Translations under genes and position numbers: made by a program | The notes under the pieces: generated by a model | Databases searched by the model: none | What the model was told of the DNA's origin: nothing | Seen by the model: the letters and a program-made list of their open reading frames with translations, nothing else | Assembly: GCA_043813895.1 (NCBI GenBank) | Contig: JBDRKQ010000181.1 | Span: 1-5,687 of the forward strand | Length of the DNA stretch: 5,687 nt | Origin: CAZTAR01 sp043813895 | Lineage (GTDB): Bacteria > Planctomycetota > Phycisphaerae > UBA1845 > UTPLA1 | Direction of reading: 5' to 3' | In this document: in pieces, positions 5,318-5,687 of the stretch | How the letters are laid out: the number at the start of each line of letters is the position of its first letter | Numbering within the stretch: the first letter of the stretch is position 1

Positions 5318-5687
5318 TAGAGCATTTTAAAGTTGAATAGGCACATGCGTCGATGTTTCCAGGATGAGCATTGCCAGCGGAGAAGTACGCCAACGGGCGA
5401 TTGAGGCGTACCGTTCCGAAAGAGGAACGCAACAACAAATCGCGAATATGTTTGGCATCGGCTTACGCACCTTCGCGCGATGGTTGGCGCAAAATCGAGA
5501 TCATCATCAAGTCGCGCCCAGGCCACGCGGCCACCACCCACCGGCACTCAACGAGAATGAAATGAGAAAGCTCGATCGGCTGATTCAGAAGCGGCCGGAT
5601 TCGACGCTGGCGCAGATGCGCGACGCCTTGGGAAAGGACTGCAGCCTGGTGGCCATCCACCACGCCACGATTCGCCTGGACTGGCGA
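5318..5687 (+). mobile_element. IS630/Tc1-mariner-type insertion sequence, left part only
   Basis: The transposase at 5364 identifies the element; the window ends inside it. The left end is not proven. CTAG at 5317-5320 contains a TA (5318-5319), the dinucleotide that this family duplicates, and base composition changes there from GC-rich repeats to the AT-richer GAGCATTTTAAAGTTGAATAGG region, so I place the boundary there provisionally. The matching right end and second TA lie outside the window. Confidence 0.55.
5364..5687 (+). CDS. IS630-family transposase, N-terminal part (runs off the window)
   Basis: From ATG 5364 an open frame of 108 codons runs to the window edge with no stop. An in-frame stop at 5334 and no other start between make this ATG the first available. 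Residues about 8-45 (VRQRAIEAYRSERGTQQQIA, then FGIGLRTFARWLAQ) form the first helix-turn-helix of IS630/Tc1-type transposases. A basic, proline-rich linker follows (VAPRPRGHHPPALNENE, about 49-66), and then a second, winged helix-turn-helix region (about 67-108). This order, including the 'VAP.P.G..PPAL' linker, is typical of the family. The DDE catalytic domain would lie beyond the edge, so whether the gene is intact cannot be judged. The transposase would bind the element's terminal repeats and cut and insert it at TA. No good ribosome binding site is seen; AGG directly abuts the ATG. Confidence 0.85.
   Translation, partial: MSIASGEVRQRAIEAYRSERGTQQQIANMFGIGLRTFARWLAQNRDHHQVAPRPRGHHPPALNENEMRKLDRLIQKRPDSTLAQMRDALGKDCSLVAIHHATIRLDWR

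Noticed and set aside
5371..5565. Short plus-strand frame over the transposase start and the minus-strand frames at 5160-5663
   Set aside because: The frame from 5364 encodes a clear IS630 transposase N-terminus over the same bases, so these are shadows.

Overview
The window looks like chromosomal DNA of a high-GC bacterium, most likely a member of the Planctomycetota. The phylum call rests on intergenic repeats that I recognise from memory: a 'TACCAGCCCGAAGC...CAAGC' type element, CACTGGC/GCCAGTG hairpins and a CCCCTGGC/GCCAGGGG hairpin. It does not rest on a marker gene, so treat it as a likely but unproven assignment. No rRNA, tRNA or CRISPR array was seen.

Layout. Positions 1-177 hold a 40-bp tandem array, each unit with a perfect 6-bp stem, already in progress at the window edge. 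A leader of about 190 bases follows, with a possible promoter near 282-311. The large plus-strand gene 399-3080 encodes an 893-residue fusion of an NDP-forming acyl-CoA synthetase and a GNAT acetyltransferase (Pat/PatZ/AcuA-like protein lysine acetyltransferase architecture). It faces, across a 128-base convergent gap, a minus-strand gene (3209-4102) for an exported or membrane-anchored endonuclease/exonuclease/phosphatase (EEP) family protein. Upstream of that gene lies a non-coding element of about 140 bp (4190-4333) with 17-bp terminal inverted repeats. It is flanked by TA in a way that would restore CTAG on excision, and it carries two internal hairpins: a MITE-like or REP-like unit. Just beyond it, 4339-5292 encodes a class I SAM-dependent methyltransferase whose last ~49 codons run through repetitive DNA (5145-5305). 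From 5318 to the right edge is the start of an IS630/Tc1-mariner-type insertion sequence, with the first 108 codons of its transposase.

How the parts relate. The genes do not form an obvious pathway or operon: the acetyltransferase and nuclease genes converge, and the nuclease and methyltransferase genes diverge. The common theme is repeat and mobile DNA around ordinary genes. The methyltransferase is bracketed by repeats on both sides, one repeat seems to have become part of its coding region, and the MITE-like element may supply the -35 box of the nuclease promoter. I do not see convincing evidence of a new multi-gene system. The best leads are the MITE-like element, the stem-conserved 40-bp array, and the retained catalytic histidines in the Pat-like fusion.
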